Positions 23,969 through 38,900 of a stretch of 64,000 nucleotides of DNA are shown one piece after another. This DNA comes from Sthenelais limicola (Eukaryota > Annelida > Polychaeta > Phyllodocida > Sigalionidae). Numbering within the stretch: the stretch's first letter is position 1; each line of letters opens with the position of its first letter. The stretch covers positions 116,533,225 to 116,597,224 of the forward strand of contig OW804098.1 of the NCBI GenBank assembly GCA_942159475.1, written 5' to 3'. Position numbers and translations under genes: made by a program. Under the pieces are notes generated by a model that saw only the letters and a list, made by a program, of their open reading frames with translations, did no database searches and was not told where the DNA came from.

Positions 23969-26900
23969 CCGATTCCAACGAAAGTAAACAGTCTAATAAT
24001 CTTATAAGTATTTTTAGATTTTAAGTTTGATATTTTTGTTTTTGAAAAAAAAGGTTTCCAATATTTCTGGGGGTCAATGAACCGTCAAGTAACTAAATGT
24101 AGTCCATATGAGGACCTTTAAATTGAAAGGATCTAGTACATACATTGCCTCGAAATTTGATACATCGATCTATATAACTAAAAGGGATCATATCCCCAAA
24201 CATCAGAACGTTCCAATAATGTGGTCTTGTGAAAAACACACTTTGAAAAATATCAATTTTGCGACTTATGACTCATTTTCCTGAAACACATCTCATATGT
24301 GTGGGAGATGTGATTAAAGGATTAAAGACCGATATCAATGGGCTGCTGGAGCAGTGTTTGCTGTATATACATCGACAATGCTCCAGCAGGCCTTAAATGG
24401 AGGTTATTAATCCTTTTAGTCACTACCTAAGGGTTATAGCCTCAAGATTAAGTGATTAATATCAAAAGACATATCGAAGGTGTGTATAAGGTGAATAATC
24501 AAAAGATTAACGGCCGTACACAATAAAACACTCAAATTGAGCAGTTTTCTTCCTAAAATTGAATATATATTGGAAAACAGATGAATCGAGTCCAATGATA
24601 AAATAATGTTGTAAATAAAGCCTAAAAGAGGGTTCTATCTTTCGAAGAATGAGACCTTTCACAAATCTGTCAAGATCTAAGAAATAAAACGTTGTTTTTT
24701 TAAAAAAGACCATGGCAATCTGTTTCGAACAAAAAATGATGACTTTTGACATCTCCCAACATTAAAATCTCATTTTGGACACTTCTAGAGACATAACAAT
24801 TTCCAATAACTAGCTCTAAGTTTCCTTTACTATTTTTTTAATAAGCCATTAGCCAAAAGATTCTTTGAAAAATTCTTCAGGAAAGATTGAGGAAAAAGAG
24901 TCAAAAGTCGCAAAAAATGGATTTTGAGATATCATCATATTTGGATAGACGAGATCGAGCCGATTCTAATGATGGTAAACATTAAGGACATCTAAGAAGT
25001 GTTTTTATAATATTCTATATTTGATATATTATATTTATGTTTGTAAAAATAAGTTGCAATATTTCTGGGTGGACATTTACTAGTAAATGAGGCAAATACA
25101 CTATATAAGATGACCGTAGTGATGCATATATTTAATACACAGTCTTGGAATTTGGTATAGTAAATTAGGTAAATAGCTCTAAATACACTACACAAGATGA
25201 TGGATATATTTAATACACAGTCTTGACATTTGGTAACTGTATTCATGCAGGTCGAAGTCGTAGCGACCTCAAAGATGAGAACATTCCTACCAGGAGATCC
25301 TGTGGGAAAATAACCTTGAATAATATCAATTTAGCGATTTGTGACTCATTTTCCTATTATAACACATAACATATTGATAAGGAAGGCAAGGGAGTAACAG
25401 CTAATGATTCCACTTGAAGATACAGTGAAGAGCATCACTGACAGAGCAACAAATGTACATCTGACAAGATGAGCGATAATACAGAAACATTGTTACCTTG
25501 ACCCGAGGAGGGTCAATCAATCATTTAAGGGCCATTTGTTGTCAGTTTATCTGTAGAAACGATAATGTTAATGATATACGACGCCAAGTCACACTACAAT
25601 AACATTGTTATGTCTCTAGAAGTGTCCAAAATGAGATTTTAATGTTGGGAGATGTCAAAAGTCATCATTTTTTGTTCGAACCAGATTTAGATTTAGATTT
25701 AGAAAACTTTTATTGCTAATATATTAGCCAATCAGAGGAGCGCTCCAGCAGTTGGGAGGATTCAAGCCCCCCTGGTGGTGATTGCAATACATGTAAGTAG
25801 AGTAACAATTCCATTTCAGTCATAGACTGGCAATGGTTCTCTACCTTTGTACAGTCATAGTTTTCAAAATACAGGATAGCAGCAATATGGGTGCCTTGGC
25901 ATTTGAAAAGATAATAATGACAGTAACATTTGCTCATGAAGATTAACTGACTTAGATTTTCCCGGGGGGGGGGGGGGGCGGGGGGGGGGGGGAGAAACGG
26001 GTTAGAGGGGAAAGAGAAAAGGGGAGGGGAAGAAATGATCGTGGAGGAAAGTCAGTAGGAGGTGACATGTTAAGTAATTGAGTATTCACATACATTATAC
26101 ATATGCATCTATATAAAATATTCATCATTCCAGATGTAAATGGCTCTAGCATTATTTTTGAATGCTTGTTGGTCTACTGTACGATGGGCCACCGTGGGCA
26201 ACCAGATTGCCATGGTCTTTTTTTTAAAGTTTTATTTCTTAGATCTCTGACAGATTTATGACAGGTCTCATTCTTCGAAAGATAAAACCCTGTTTATTTA
26301 CATCATTATTTTTACTTATCAACTTTTTACATATTCGATCTCATTTACAATGTTGTAAATGATCATACCCTGCCCTTGCTACTACAATATGAGTCTTGTA
26401 TATTCTTCAAGTTATCTTTGTATGAACGTTCTCAGTTTTAGGTTGCTTAGCGATGCTTGTAACATAAATTCATCAAATTTCAAGACAGTGTATTAAATAT
26501 ATCCATGCATTTCTAAGATTCATTTATAGAGTATATTTAGCTACTTTACAAGTAAGTGGTATATAGGTTCATTTATAGAGTATATTTAGCTATTTTACAA
26601 GTAGTTGTCCACAATGTAACCATAGCTAGGGGAGGGGGAGGGAAGGGAGGGAGGGGGAGGGGGAGGGAAGGGAGGGAGGGGTAGGGAGGGGGAGGGGGAG
26701 GGGGTTGACATCACATTGTCTATTATCTACTGTACATGTATGATGAGATACGGTATGTTATCAGCGGTAATGGGTAAATCATTTCCAAGATTTGAGATAT
26801 AAATGATAACCCAGGTGTAGGACTATAATACACTAACGATACGCTATTAACGATAACACAAACGAGTCCCTCAGTTCCTGTATGTAGTTAATCACTGTCT

Positions 26901-29900
26901 ATATCCGAAAAGAATTATTTAAACAATACAATACAGATTTTAACAATTACTGCTAATTACCGCTAAAAATTCAAATTTATCACTCAATTCTTTTCTATTT
27001 TCATGATTGAAAGCATGTATAATAAATCTGTGAACTATCTGTATGTAGTTCAATATAGTGAGCACGAAAAGAGCAAATTAGTTCACATGATCTGTAAACA
27101 TACTTCGATGCATGTAAAATGTCATCAATGAAATACAGTATAGGGTGATTCTGGAAGACCTGCGAGTTTCACAGAAGGAAATACTTCCCTTCTTCCGATA
27201 TGAAGTCATTGTAAGTGTACATTAATTGTGAAATAACAGTTGTTACATACATAGCCTACATACATACATACGTACATACATACATACATACATACATACA
27301 TACATACATACGTAGGATGCATAAGGGATCGGTATACTCATTTTAGTAATTACGAGTCACTTTTGGTCGATATAGTGTGATTATTCCAAATCTTATTACC
27401 AATATATGTGTATTTGTTTATTCAGTGACATTTTATATACAGATGTATTTAGAACTTATTTGCTCATCTTTTGTGTCTAAAAATAACTTAAGTTCTAATT
27501 TATCAGCGCATAGTGAAAATAGGGTATATGTTACATAACATCTGTCTGCTTTAGATGCGAAAACAGATGTTATATCTTCAAAATGTCATTTTACAACTAT
27601 TCAAGCAATATAATAATAGGGGATTTACATTGCCACTGCACATGTCTGTTACCGCGCATCCTGGAATCGATTCTGATGAAATCTGACATACACATATTTG
27701 GCAACATTTTTATCGAAAATTGCAAGAATGTTATCACCAATATTATGGTTTGTATATATATATGATTTATGTTATCCAAATGCATGATGGGAAAGATGGG
27801 GACTTGTGTGATGGAAACATGTATAACACATGGATATTGGTATTAGAACATTGATAAAATTTATAGTGCATGCTGAGCATGTTTTTATAGATTTCATACT
27901 GTACCATTTGTCCCATAATTCCATGCTAATCTAGAATCAAAATTGTGGCTATGCAAATCACCTATTATCGACGTGCGTCAGACATATTGAATATGTTGAT
28001 TGCATGTAGCCCCCCCCCCAACCCCCCTCCCATCCCAATAGTAGCCAGAGGCTGGGAAACAGGTTAAAGATTTCAACAGCTATCACTCAGTTATCATGTA
28101 TTGATTACTGATAGCCTCTCACATGTCTTGTATTGCTTCATGGAATTATGATATAAGATATAAGGTTTCTGTGAAATGGGTTATCTCCTCACATAGATAC
28201 TATAGATAAGTGGGAGTCATATATTCCCTGGGTTCCTATCAATCCTGATTACGACTGGGATGGTCCGTACACACGTATAGCAATGTATATAAATAAATAC
28301 TATACTAATTTACTATAATAATTTACTAGTAATTGTCCCTCCAGAACTATCGCAATTTCTTTTTTCAAACATAAAGATAAATAGAAGTACTTATTAGAAT
28401 TACTAATGGTTGGCCTCTTTATAATAATAATAGATTTTTATTTCTGTAAGACGGGTACTGCATGGTGTGGAAGACTAGAAAATATTATATATTATATTAA
28501 TATGGAAAACAGAGTATGCTCTGTACAGGTCTTTTGACCCTGACTACCCCTGAGATGTGTTTCAGGAAAATGAGTCATAAGTCGCAGAAAATAGATTTTG
28601 AGATACCATTGGATTTGTTAAGATGAGTTCAAGCCGATTCCAATGATAGTAAACAGTCTAATAATCTCATAAGTATTTCTAGATTTTAAGTTTGATATTT
28701 TCGTTTTTGAAAAAAAAAAGGTTTCCAATATTTCTGGGGGTCAATAAACAGCAAAGTAACTAAATGTAGTCTATATGAGGACCTTTGAAACGAATGAATA
28801 TATTATATAGATTGTCCTGAAATTTGATACATCGATTGATACAACCATAAGGGATAAACTCGCCAAAAATAAGAACATTCCAATAAAGTGATCTTGTAAA
28901 ATAAACACTTTGAAAAATATCTATTTTGCGACTTATGACTCATTTTCCTGAAACACATCACCCCTGGCAAACATATTTAAAAAGTGATGGTATCTCAATT
29001 TCTGTTGCAAATTAGGACTGATTTATATGACTGATGTCTTGACTCAGTCGGAAATGAGTCTACCAGATACCTGCCAATCATTTATTTAATCTTGTCTCTC
29101 ACTATTCTCACTATCAGTGTAAACAATAATATTATCGATACTGATCCCCTTCGTTCATTGTGATTATATTTGTGGCACCCCCTCGTTGTCTGTGATTAAA
29201 TCAATGGCATGCTGACCACAGCTGGGAGGGGATGGGGTTGGGGGGGGGGAATGGCTGCACAAGACTTAAAGGAACACTTAAAGGGGCCAAGGGACAGCAC
29301 TCAGTCGAATGAGATAGGTCACATAACCTTTTGATAAGTTCTGTCCAGAGAAGCATGCAGTGCAAGAAGCCCTCCATTGGCATATTATAGAAATATATTG
29401 CAGATGCAAGATATGCTTTTATGATAATTTGAATCCTTAAATCGCCTGCGGCCAACACAGGGAGCTTCATAGATAATTTATTTTCCCCGTTCTCCACATT
29501 CACCATGAGGAGAATGGTGGATTAGAGTAAAGCTAAAAATTAATGTGATACATCAATGGGTGGCATATGTCTAGTGTATATATGCATTTCCATACAACCA
29601 GTCTATAGTCTAGAGGTAAGATGCTTGACTCCCAATCAGCACATTGGGGATTCAAATCCCAGAACAGCCAGCCATTGTACATTTGTCTCATTTTCGAGTC
29701 ATTTTATTTTCTAATTTCATTAATATCTTCACCTCTGGGACTCGGATTTCTTTTAAACTCACACATGTAGTTATTGATGCCATTTCCTTTTGATTGGTGA
29801 AAGAATTAGAGAGTCTAAGATCGAATTAAGGGAGAAAAGTCTGTTGGATGGGGTTTGGAGATATATAGGTTCTCTGTTATAGAGGCATGGGTGGCGGTCA

Positions 29901-32900
29901 TAAGCTTGTGTTTATTTTCGGTGAAAATGCTTTTCGCATGGGGCCATGGTTCGTCCAGGAGGAGCGGCTGCTAGTCGGCACCTTGCGAATGTTATTTAGA
30001 CATGTTTAGGCCGTTTTGTTATTATTGTTGGCACATGTTAAAGCATTATATGGATATTTTGTTTCTCCTGCCTTTCCCCTCACCATAAATCATTAAACCC
30101 ACCCCGGAACCCACCCCACCATCCCGTGCGGGCCGTGTAAAACACGGCCTAACAAGTAGAGGATGAAAAAATAAAGATGTGAGATCCTGACGAGCCTTGA
30201 ACTCCCAACCCTCAGGTCTGGACTCGAGCACTTTGTCTCGTTGCTATCTGCCGTGGTCGGGTATGCAGGGCTTCATTCTAGGAGTCATACGCCTAGGGTG
30301 ACTCATGCCGAGTGAGTCTTAAATAGAAAATGTACTACAGGTAATAGAATTTGTAAGTTAGCTAAGATTTTTCTTTATAATCATGTCGAGGGGATCAATA
30401 TCTATGAGAATCAGTCACTGGTTTTTGGCCTACAACTTGTTTTCTATGCAAACAGGTCGATATTGCCTCTGTTCTGTACTATGGTCCTTGCTAGACCTGA
30501 ATGGCCTGATGTGACTGACGTGACTCTAAGAAGTAGGCCACGGCCTCGGCCGCGGGATTGTCACGCTTCGTCTAGTTGGTATAGTAGATTCAAATGTCCG
30601 CCACAATTTTCCTGAAGAGCGAGTTGATGGAATTCCATTCTCTAAGATTACTTGATTATGGTAATTAGTCGTTGTTTTCCTTGAAATACAAATTTATTAA
30701 ATCATACTGACACCAGTTGTCCTGCAGAAACTGGGAAAAATGAATGTAAAGTGTTAACTATAAGTTATTCTCGTTCTGTGACACCTCACATATGTGATGT
30801 GTTTCAGGAAAATGAGTCATAAGTCGCAAAAAGTAGATTTTTAGATATCATTATATTTGAAAAGACGAGATCAAGCCGATTCCAATGATAGTAAACAGTC
30901 TAATAATCTAATAAGTATTTCTAGAATTTAAGTTTGATATTTTCGTTTTTGAAAAAAAAAGTTTCCAATATTACTGGGGGTCAATAAACAGTAAAGTAAC
31001 TAAATGTAGTCCATATGAGGACCTTTAAAATGAAAGGATATATTATATAGATAGTCCTGATATTTGATATATCGATTGATATAAGTCTAAGTGATAACCT
31101 CTCAAAAAATTAGAACATTCCAATAATGTGATCTTGTGAAAAAAACACTTTGAAGAATATGAATTTTGCGACTTATGACTCATTTTCCTGGAACACATCA
31201 CATATGTTGAATATGAAAAATGCAGATGGTCATCCACGGTGTACCTCATTTTGTTAAAATTTGATATCTGTATGTAAGACATGAACCGAATCTAACGAAG
31301 CATGCACTGCAACAGACATGTCAGTGGCATATGCAAATCCCCCCTTGTTCTTGACTTTAGCCTTAAGTTTAGTGAAAGATATTGTTTAAAATTGACCTTG
31401 ACTTGAACCTAGTGGCGCTCACAGGAACTAAGCTTGGATGTGGAGAAGGGGGATGTGGTGCGTGCACCGTCATGGTGTCCAAGGTGGATAGACGCAGGAA
31501 ACAAATCATGTATCCTTTACATAACCAATTCCCATCTCCCCTAACATTTACCCCTCTTCTGTCTCCACCCTTTGATATCTTCTAATATTATCTTTCCTTC
31601 TCTTTCTCTCATCACCACTTTTCTCCTCCTCACCTTTCCCTCATCTTTTCCTCCCAGCCCTCCCATAGAAGCATCATCACTCTTCATTTTCTCTAACCTA
31701 TCATCTCTCAAAAAGGAGTAAAGATAAGTAAACTTATAATTAAAAAATGTATGTAAAGAGAATAATATATATACCTAACTCAACCAAAATACTCATTATG
31801 AATTGATGATAATATGATTTTTGTAATCCTCCCTCTGAGAGAGAAATACAACCTTGATCAAATAGCAAGTCAAATAATAAATATCAAGTTAATACAAAAC
31901 CTTGACCTTTACCTATAGCCACTATGCAGTGAATGCTTGCCTGGCTCCACTCTGTGCCATGCATGGGTTGGCTGTCACAACGGTAGAGGGCATCGGCAGC
32001 TCACAGACTAAGTTACACCCCATACAGGTAGGTGGCAGCACTACACCTCAGTGAATGAATGACTGCAGGGTCAGTGGCAAAGGCATTTTACCATGTGTTT
32101 GATTTGACTTGATGTACTTCTGACTGGTATAAAAAGACATCCTCCAATTAGAGGGATTTGTGTACAATAGATTACAATTAGTCTTAATGATGATTTGGAA
32201 TATTAATAATGATGTGGTTTATCATTGTTATGCAATCAGTGCATAATATTGCATAATATGATATAACACTTGTTAGTTTGACACCTGTTTTTCCCTTATG
32301 CAGGAGCGGTTGGCTGCATCTCACGGGTCACAGTGTGGCTTCTGTACTCCTGGGTTTGTCATGTCCATGTATGCCTTGCTTAGATCTAACCCTCAACCCT
32401 CCAGGCACCTCGTAGATGAAGCTTTTCAGGGTAGGTTTACATGCTTCTAATTAAACTTTCAATTACAAAATGAATGGTTGAAAAGCATATGCCAGTATCT
32501 AAGTATTTTTAATGCTTCCTTAAAGTAGTGTGGTCACTGGGTTGGAACTTGGTGACATGGCAATGAAATTCTTTTCATCACCAACTTCATCAATTTGTCA
32601 TTTACTGGTCACCGCTATGTCTTCTCACAACAAGCAATGACTGCCGATGACTGGGAGATGGGAAAATTAAGTCACCAAGGCTTTTGATGTTTGACATTTT
32701 TTACCAATGTGATAGGTCATCAGTGGTGTTAATGTCCTCAGTGATGCTTTTTATTTATTATAAGATCGCTGCATTGACCAGAATCTACTGATGTAGTGTG
32801 GCAATGAAGTCAGTCATTGATTCTAGCCAATCAGCCTTTAGCTTATTATTAGAAATACTCTCTCCTTAAATAGATACTCTTTATCTGAATCCAACCCGTA

Positions 32901-35900
32901 TCTGTGACATTATGTTATATATTATTATGAGGCTTTTGTCATAGAAATATGTTTTGAAGAACAGAATACTACACAAGAAAAGATTGTTGCCTGTGATTGA
33001 TAACAAACAGTGGATACCAATAACCTTAATGCCTTATGCCCGCTTAAATCTTCACCGTAATCATGAAAATCATTATCGATATCTGTTTACTTGTGTACTT
33101 TGCAATAATTTCTTGAATAACAAAATATAATACAGCATTACTACTATTGCTATCAGGGTTCTTTGTGTACTGGTTTATATTATTTGTGTACTGGTTTATA
33201 TTCAAAAACAAGGTAAGAACAGAACATAGGGCCAATGAGTATGGTTTGGATTTAATAGGGTTCCGACGTTTCGGTCAACATAGAACCTTTATCAAGGAGG
33301 AGTATTTTTTTTTGTTCAGAATAGCTTCCTGATAATCCATTTTCACCTTTTCCCCTCCATTCATATCATTAGACTTCAGCAAAATAGGGGGTGTTTCTCC
33401 TTTGCTCATCTTCAGGATCCTGGAAACATTATATTCAATGTCACTTGGGACATCCGTCATAATCACATCAAACTTGCAGTGTATGTCATCTGTTTTTTTA
33501 TCCACTTCTTCTGATGCGACTACATCAAGCCTTGTAGATACTTTTGGTGTTACTTCTGTGGTATTGGTCAAGTCAGTAACTTGTTTAGATAAGTTAGAAA
33601 ACATCTGACTTAACTCTTGAAGCATTGCCATCAACTCAGAGTTGGATACCTGTTCTCCCATAGTGCCAGTAATAGTGGATTCACGATCTGGTGACAAAAC
33701 TATTGAGATAACAAGACCAAAAGGTTTTCTCCTCTGACCTTTCGTTAAAGCAATATTATTTTATAAAGTAGAATGTCATTTATCAAATATACCTTTATGG
33801 AATCGATAAGGCAGTGTCCCAATATGTCTGCACAGTGGCAAAGATACAACTTTCAGTGGAAACGCCCACTAAGCTAGTGTAGCCTACACGTGAGTAGCAC
33901 CAACCGGATGTTTACAAATGTCCACTACTGGTTGGGAGAATTTGCTCCCAGCGTGGTTGTGTCACAAAAATCTAGCTTATTTCTGTAAAACTCTGAGTTT
34001 TAGTCCTTTTGATGACTAATATAGTTACTTTTCACAACTTCCACTGTATTTTCGTGTGCAAATCCTTCCTACCTATGTTATATATATGTTATATATGTTA
34101 TATATGTCCTGCAAAGTACTGTCCGTTGACTGAGCAATGGCGGGCAAAACGAATTTGCTATGGCCGGTCTACTGACTCACTTTTAGCGATGCTAGATTCT
34201 TCTCCCTTCTGCGTAAATAATCCGATCTGACTTGTATTTTAGTATCACTGATGTATTGACTACGTTTTGTCACTTTTTGGTAATTGACCAACGCTTAATA
34301 CTTCCTATATCCTGAAAAAAAGAAACGAGACAGAGCTCAACAGGAACCGGAAACCAAGCCTCCTCAAGGAGGAGTATTAATAATTAACTTTATTTCCACA
34401 TCAATAACACATTATCAGTTTTGCTTTAAAAAAGGTGGTAGCTTCTGACATAGCAGTTCTTCCAGCTACCCCTGTGTGGCATATTGTATTGATGGGAAAA
34501 TCCCTAGTAACATTTTGCCGACCAGGAATGGTCCTCTGACTTTCTGTTGGTCTTGACATCTGAGGATACTAAGTTGCAATGGCTGTATTATTCTTGGTAC
34601 TATTACAGGTAACCTGTGTAGATGTACTGGGTACCGGCCTATAATGGAGGGCATGAAAACCTTCACTAAGGAGTTCCAGTGTGGCATGGGAGACCAGTGC
34701 TGCAGGAATAAACCCACCTCTACTCCACCTCAAGTTAATGGCCTGCCTAATGGGGCCCTGCCTAATGGGGCCCTGCCTAATGGGGACCTGCCTAATGGGG
34801 ACCTGTCTAATGGTAATGGCGTATATAATGGGGAATCTAAACCCCTTACCCAGGAAACCAGAGTGCCTGGCTCATTGAATGTTGAACTTGACAAGGTAAT
34901 GTATAATGTTTTTCAAAAATTGTTCATCAAACAAATGCAAATTTTGATGATCTAATTAATGTTCTAATGCAAACCTCACTTGATATTCTATTGCTGGATA
35001 CTTACAGAAATATTTCCATCAAACAATTTAGAAGCTTTAATATTAAAGTGTTTCCATCGTACTCAACATCCATTTACCACATATGAATGCCATTGTTGAC
35101 AAACTGATAAAACATGAGGAATATATTGTTTGTTTCAGTCTATTTCTAAAGTTTAAAAATGACATAAACAATCAGGAAGGGCATGAAGTCCAAGAAGAAG
35201 TAAATAGAGGATGTTTTATGTTCTATTTCCAGAAATACACAGCACCATATGATCCCACCCAAGAACCCATATTCCCCTCTGAACTACAAGTAAGTGCCTT
35301 TAACTCATACAAGTGTACTTCCGTAAGCAGTATGTGATAGAGTTGTGCTGGCAGAGCAATTTTTCTATTACCTTTTGGTCATTTAACATGGATATTACTT
35401 TTTGAAATATTTTTTTTTGAAGTAGTAAGTGTAAGTCCCGAGGATTGAATTGTCTGTCCAATTAAGGTGATTTTATTTAGTTCAATGCTAAATATGTCCA
35501 TTTCGGTGGACGGTATATTACATGAGGAAGAAGGATTGGCTTGGTCTTTTTCACCAATAAACCTTTTGTGTTGATCATTCGATTCTTTTATTCCATGGAA
35601 TCTTCAAAGCTAAAGCTATTCCAATGATTTTAATTTTAAGAAGGGCTCCAACTCTTCCTTTATTTCAAAATACTCAACCATAAATCGTGTCATATTTTAT
35701 CTTCTCATTGGTGAGACACCAAGTTGTCATGATGTTTCATTTTTTAAAGTTATTCCAATGTGAAGTGTGAAATGATGAAATAAAAGGCTGATGACAAAAC
35801 AAAATATAATGGAATGAATGATGAATTAAAATTTCTGATGCTACCCTCCAACAGCTAAGAGATGAGTATGACAGTGAGAGGAAGGTGTTTGTGGGCCCCT

Positions 35901-38900
35901 CAGTCACATGGTACAGACCTGTACAACTGGCTGAACTGCTGGACATTGTACACAAGCATCCCAAGGCTAAACTCATCAACGGTAACACTGAAGTCGGTAT
36001 GTGTGGCGGTTTACTTTTTTCTTGGTTTAATGGTTGGGGAAACTCAAAAAGCCAATAAAAAACAAATGTCATTGAATTAGTTTTTATTTCAGGGACTAAT
36101 ATTACCGTTATGAAATTTACTACTGTTCACTATGTGTGTAGGAGTGTATGGGGAAAACGGGTATTTTCTCAATTTTTTCACCATATAGTATGATTGAATC
36201 ATGAATGCATTTTCCTTTAAAATCTCTGTATGCATAGCTGACATATGGCATTACCTGAATCAGAAATAATAAAAACAGGGGGTCATTGGATTCAGAAAAC
36301 CTGAGTTCAAAAACGGGTACATGGTCATCTTCAAAGCTGAATAATATTTTTCCAAGTATGTTTACTCTACACCCTGTTTTTTTATTTGTGAGGACAAACC
36401 AGTACGTCAACTAAGTTTGGAGAAATTTACAAGAAACAGATAGCATTCTTTTGTGTTACATCTTGTAAAAACTGAGAATATATGCTTTTCCCCCATTGAC
36501 ATCCATAGTGAATGGTAGTAAACTTCAGTCGTTCCATATAGAATGATATGATAACATCAAAACATAACAACAGAATTATTGATAATTATAAAGCTTTCAC
36601 GTTGCTCAAAAAGAGTAAGATGTTGATTCTTTACTTGATTACAGGAATAGAGATGAAGATCAAACAGGCAGATTACCCTGTCATGGTCTGTGTGACCAAC
36701 ATAGAGGAGTTGTTGGAGGTTTCCAGTAGCTCTGAGGGACTCTATGTGGGGGCCTCCTGTACCCTAGGTAGACTGGAGACAGTGCTGAGGGCAGCAGTAG
36801 AAGAACAACCAGGTAAGGACTCTACTCATATCACAGCAGACCCAAACTTTGACCCTTGTTGTATATAAACAATAATCACAAGGAGGATAGTAGTTTATCT
36901 GGTTTATAGTTTTCTTTGTCAAGCCATGTCACTGATTTCCCTCTGGTTCTTCCACTACTTATTAAAATTCATACCTAAATAATTTGATGTATAATTATTT
37001 ATTACACACTTAATTTGTACTACAGAATACCAGACAAGGGTGTTTGCTGCTATAATAGAGATGTTGAAATGGTTTGCTGGTCCTCAAATAAGGAATGTGG
37101 CAGTGAGTATTGCTGTATTCAACTCATTTTCACTATTTAGATTTACTACACGCTGTTTTATCAAGAAACTAGACATATTTATTGACTATTTACCTTATAT
37201 TTATACTGTAATGATTTCTATTGTTGAGGTTTGCTTTTGGAGTGGGCAAACAGACTTTAAGCAGTCTTTAACCAACCAAATTGTGTTATTAAGGTCATGT
37301 GACCAATACTAAACTGTACAAATTAGCTAAGCAAACCACTGAAGTGAAAGGCAGTAAGGGATCGCGTTAAGATTTGTATTCATGCAAGGTCTTTTTAAAG
37401 AATACAGCACATTACCAAACTTCATCTAGATACTTATCATTGTGAATATGCTATGATGATATAAAAACTCAGCTGCATCAGTTCACTATATAATAGTATC
37501 TATTCAGGTATTCAAGTACATTTCATTAAAAGCCATTTTCCAAGAATCTAATTTATCTCTCCAGGCTCTGGGAGGTAACATCATGACTGCTAGTCCCATC
37601 TCTGATATCAACCCTCTCCTAATGGCAGCGGGGGCAAAGCTAAAAATAGCATCAAAAGGTAAGGTCAAGTGTTTGGTCTGTAATATTTAGTTGTGTTATA
37701 AATTTAAAGGGGCGTGTGGATCAGCGTCCTCCTCCAGATCCATGAAGTACTGTTGCCGCGATGCCCATAGTATATAGGGGCGCCAACACATGTTGTATAC
37801 GGTTAAAGTTATTACTTTGAATATTTATGATTTGTTCATGTCCAACTGAATGCTAAGAGTTGTAACAATTAAACTCAAAGTATCTTAGGTGTACCTTGCA
37901 CGAAGCATAATATGAATACAATACCAAACAATACCAATAATCTTACTTACTATTCGATGATTCTAGAACTTGGGAGCATTTTGGTGAGAATATGGTTCTT
38001 GTGGTGACATGAAGGAAAATGAGTCAAAAAGAAGGAAATTGGCAGTAACATTCTTTTTGTCCATTACACCCTTTCCCCAGTACTATTTGTGATCCGTTTC
38101 AGGAAAATGAGTCATAAGTCGCAAAATTGATATTTTTCAAAGTGATATATTCCCAAAATCTCTTTGTAGGAATTATCTCATTTTTGGTGTGACTAACGCT
38201 GGATGAAGTATGAATACATGTACCAAAATGCAAGACAGTGTATCAAATATTGTCATGCATTTATAGGGTCATCCCATAGAGTATATTTAGCTACTTTAAT
38301 AGTAATTGTATACCCAAAAATATTGAAACGTTTTTTTCATAAATAAAAATATCAAACTTAAAATATAGAAATACTTGTTAGATGCCCTTAATGCTTATAT
38401 TCATTGGAATCCCCTCGATCTCATCTTTTCAAATATAATGATATCACGAAATCCAATTTTTGCGACTTATGACTCATTTTCCTGAAACACATCACAATTT
38501 TGGTGTAATAAACCTACTGCTGTTTCTGCTGTTTCTAGGTGAGGGGAGCCGGTGGGTCACCCTGGATGGTAGCTTCTTCACTGGGTACAGGAAGACCAGG
38601 TTAGACCATGGAGAAATCCTCCAGGGCGTCCTCATACCCTATACACAACAGGTAGGTTTATTAGAATGTATAATGTAGTAATCCATCACCACTCCGCCCT
38701 ACAGACTATAATACTAAGACCCCAGAGTGTGCAGGGATGCTACTCTTACCTGTTCAGTGGGAGCTTCAACTGCTAACATTCTAATGTCTCCTCAATTCAG
38801 TACTGGCTCATAAGTGAGTCCCTTCCCTTGGAGCCAAGGGAAGGGTACGCTCAGTCGTCATGCCTCACCGCAGACTAAGAGTGTGGACCGTTGTAACAAC

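Larger units (their letters stand above)
24600..26320. mobile_element. inverted-repeat element with ~200-bp arms, right arm split by an insertion
   Basis: 24720-24799 and 25605-25684 are reverse complements with one mismatch over 80 bp (core GGACACTTCTAGAGACATAA). The left arm continues outward to about 24600, and its partner continues at 26206-26320 (GATTGCCATGGTC, CTCATTCTTCGAAAGATA). The right arm is cut by a 512-bp insertion at 25688-26199. The spacer holds a family A copy. Confidence 0.85.
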
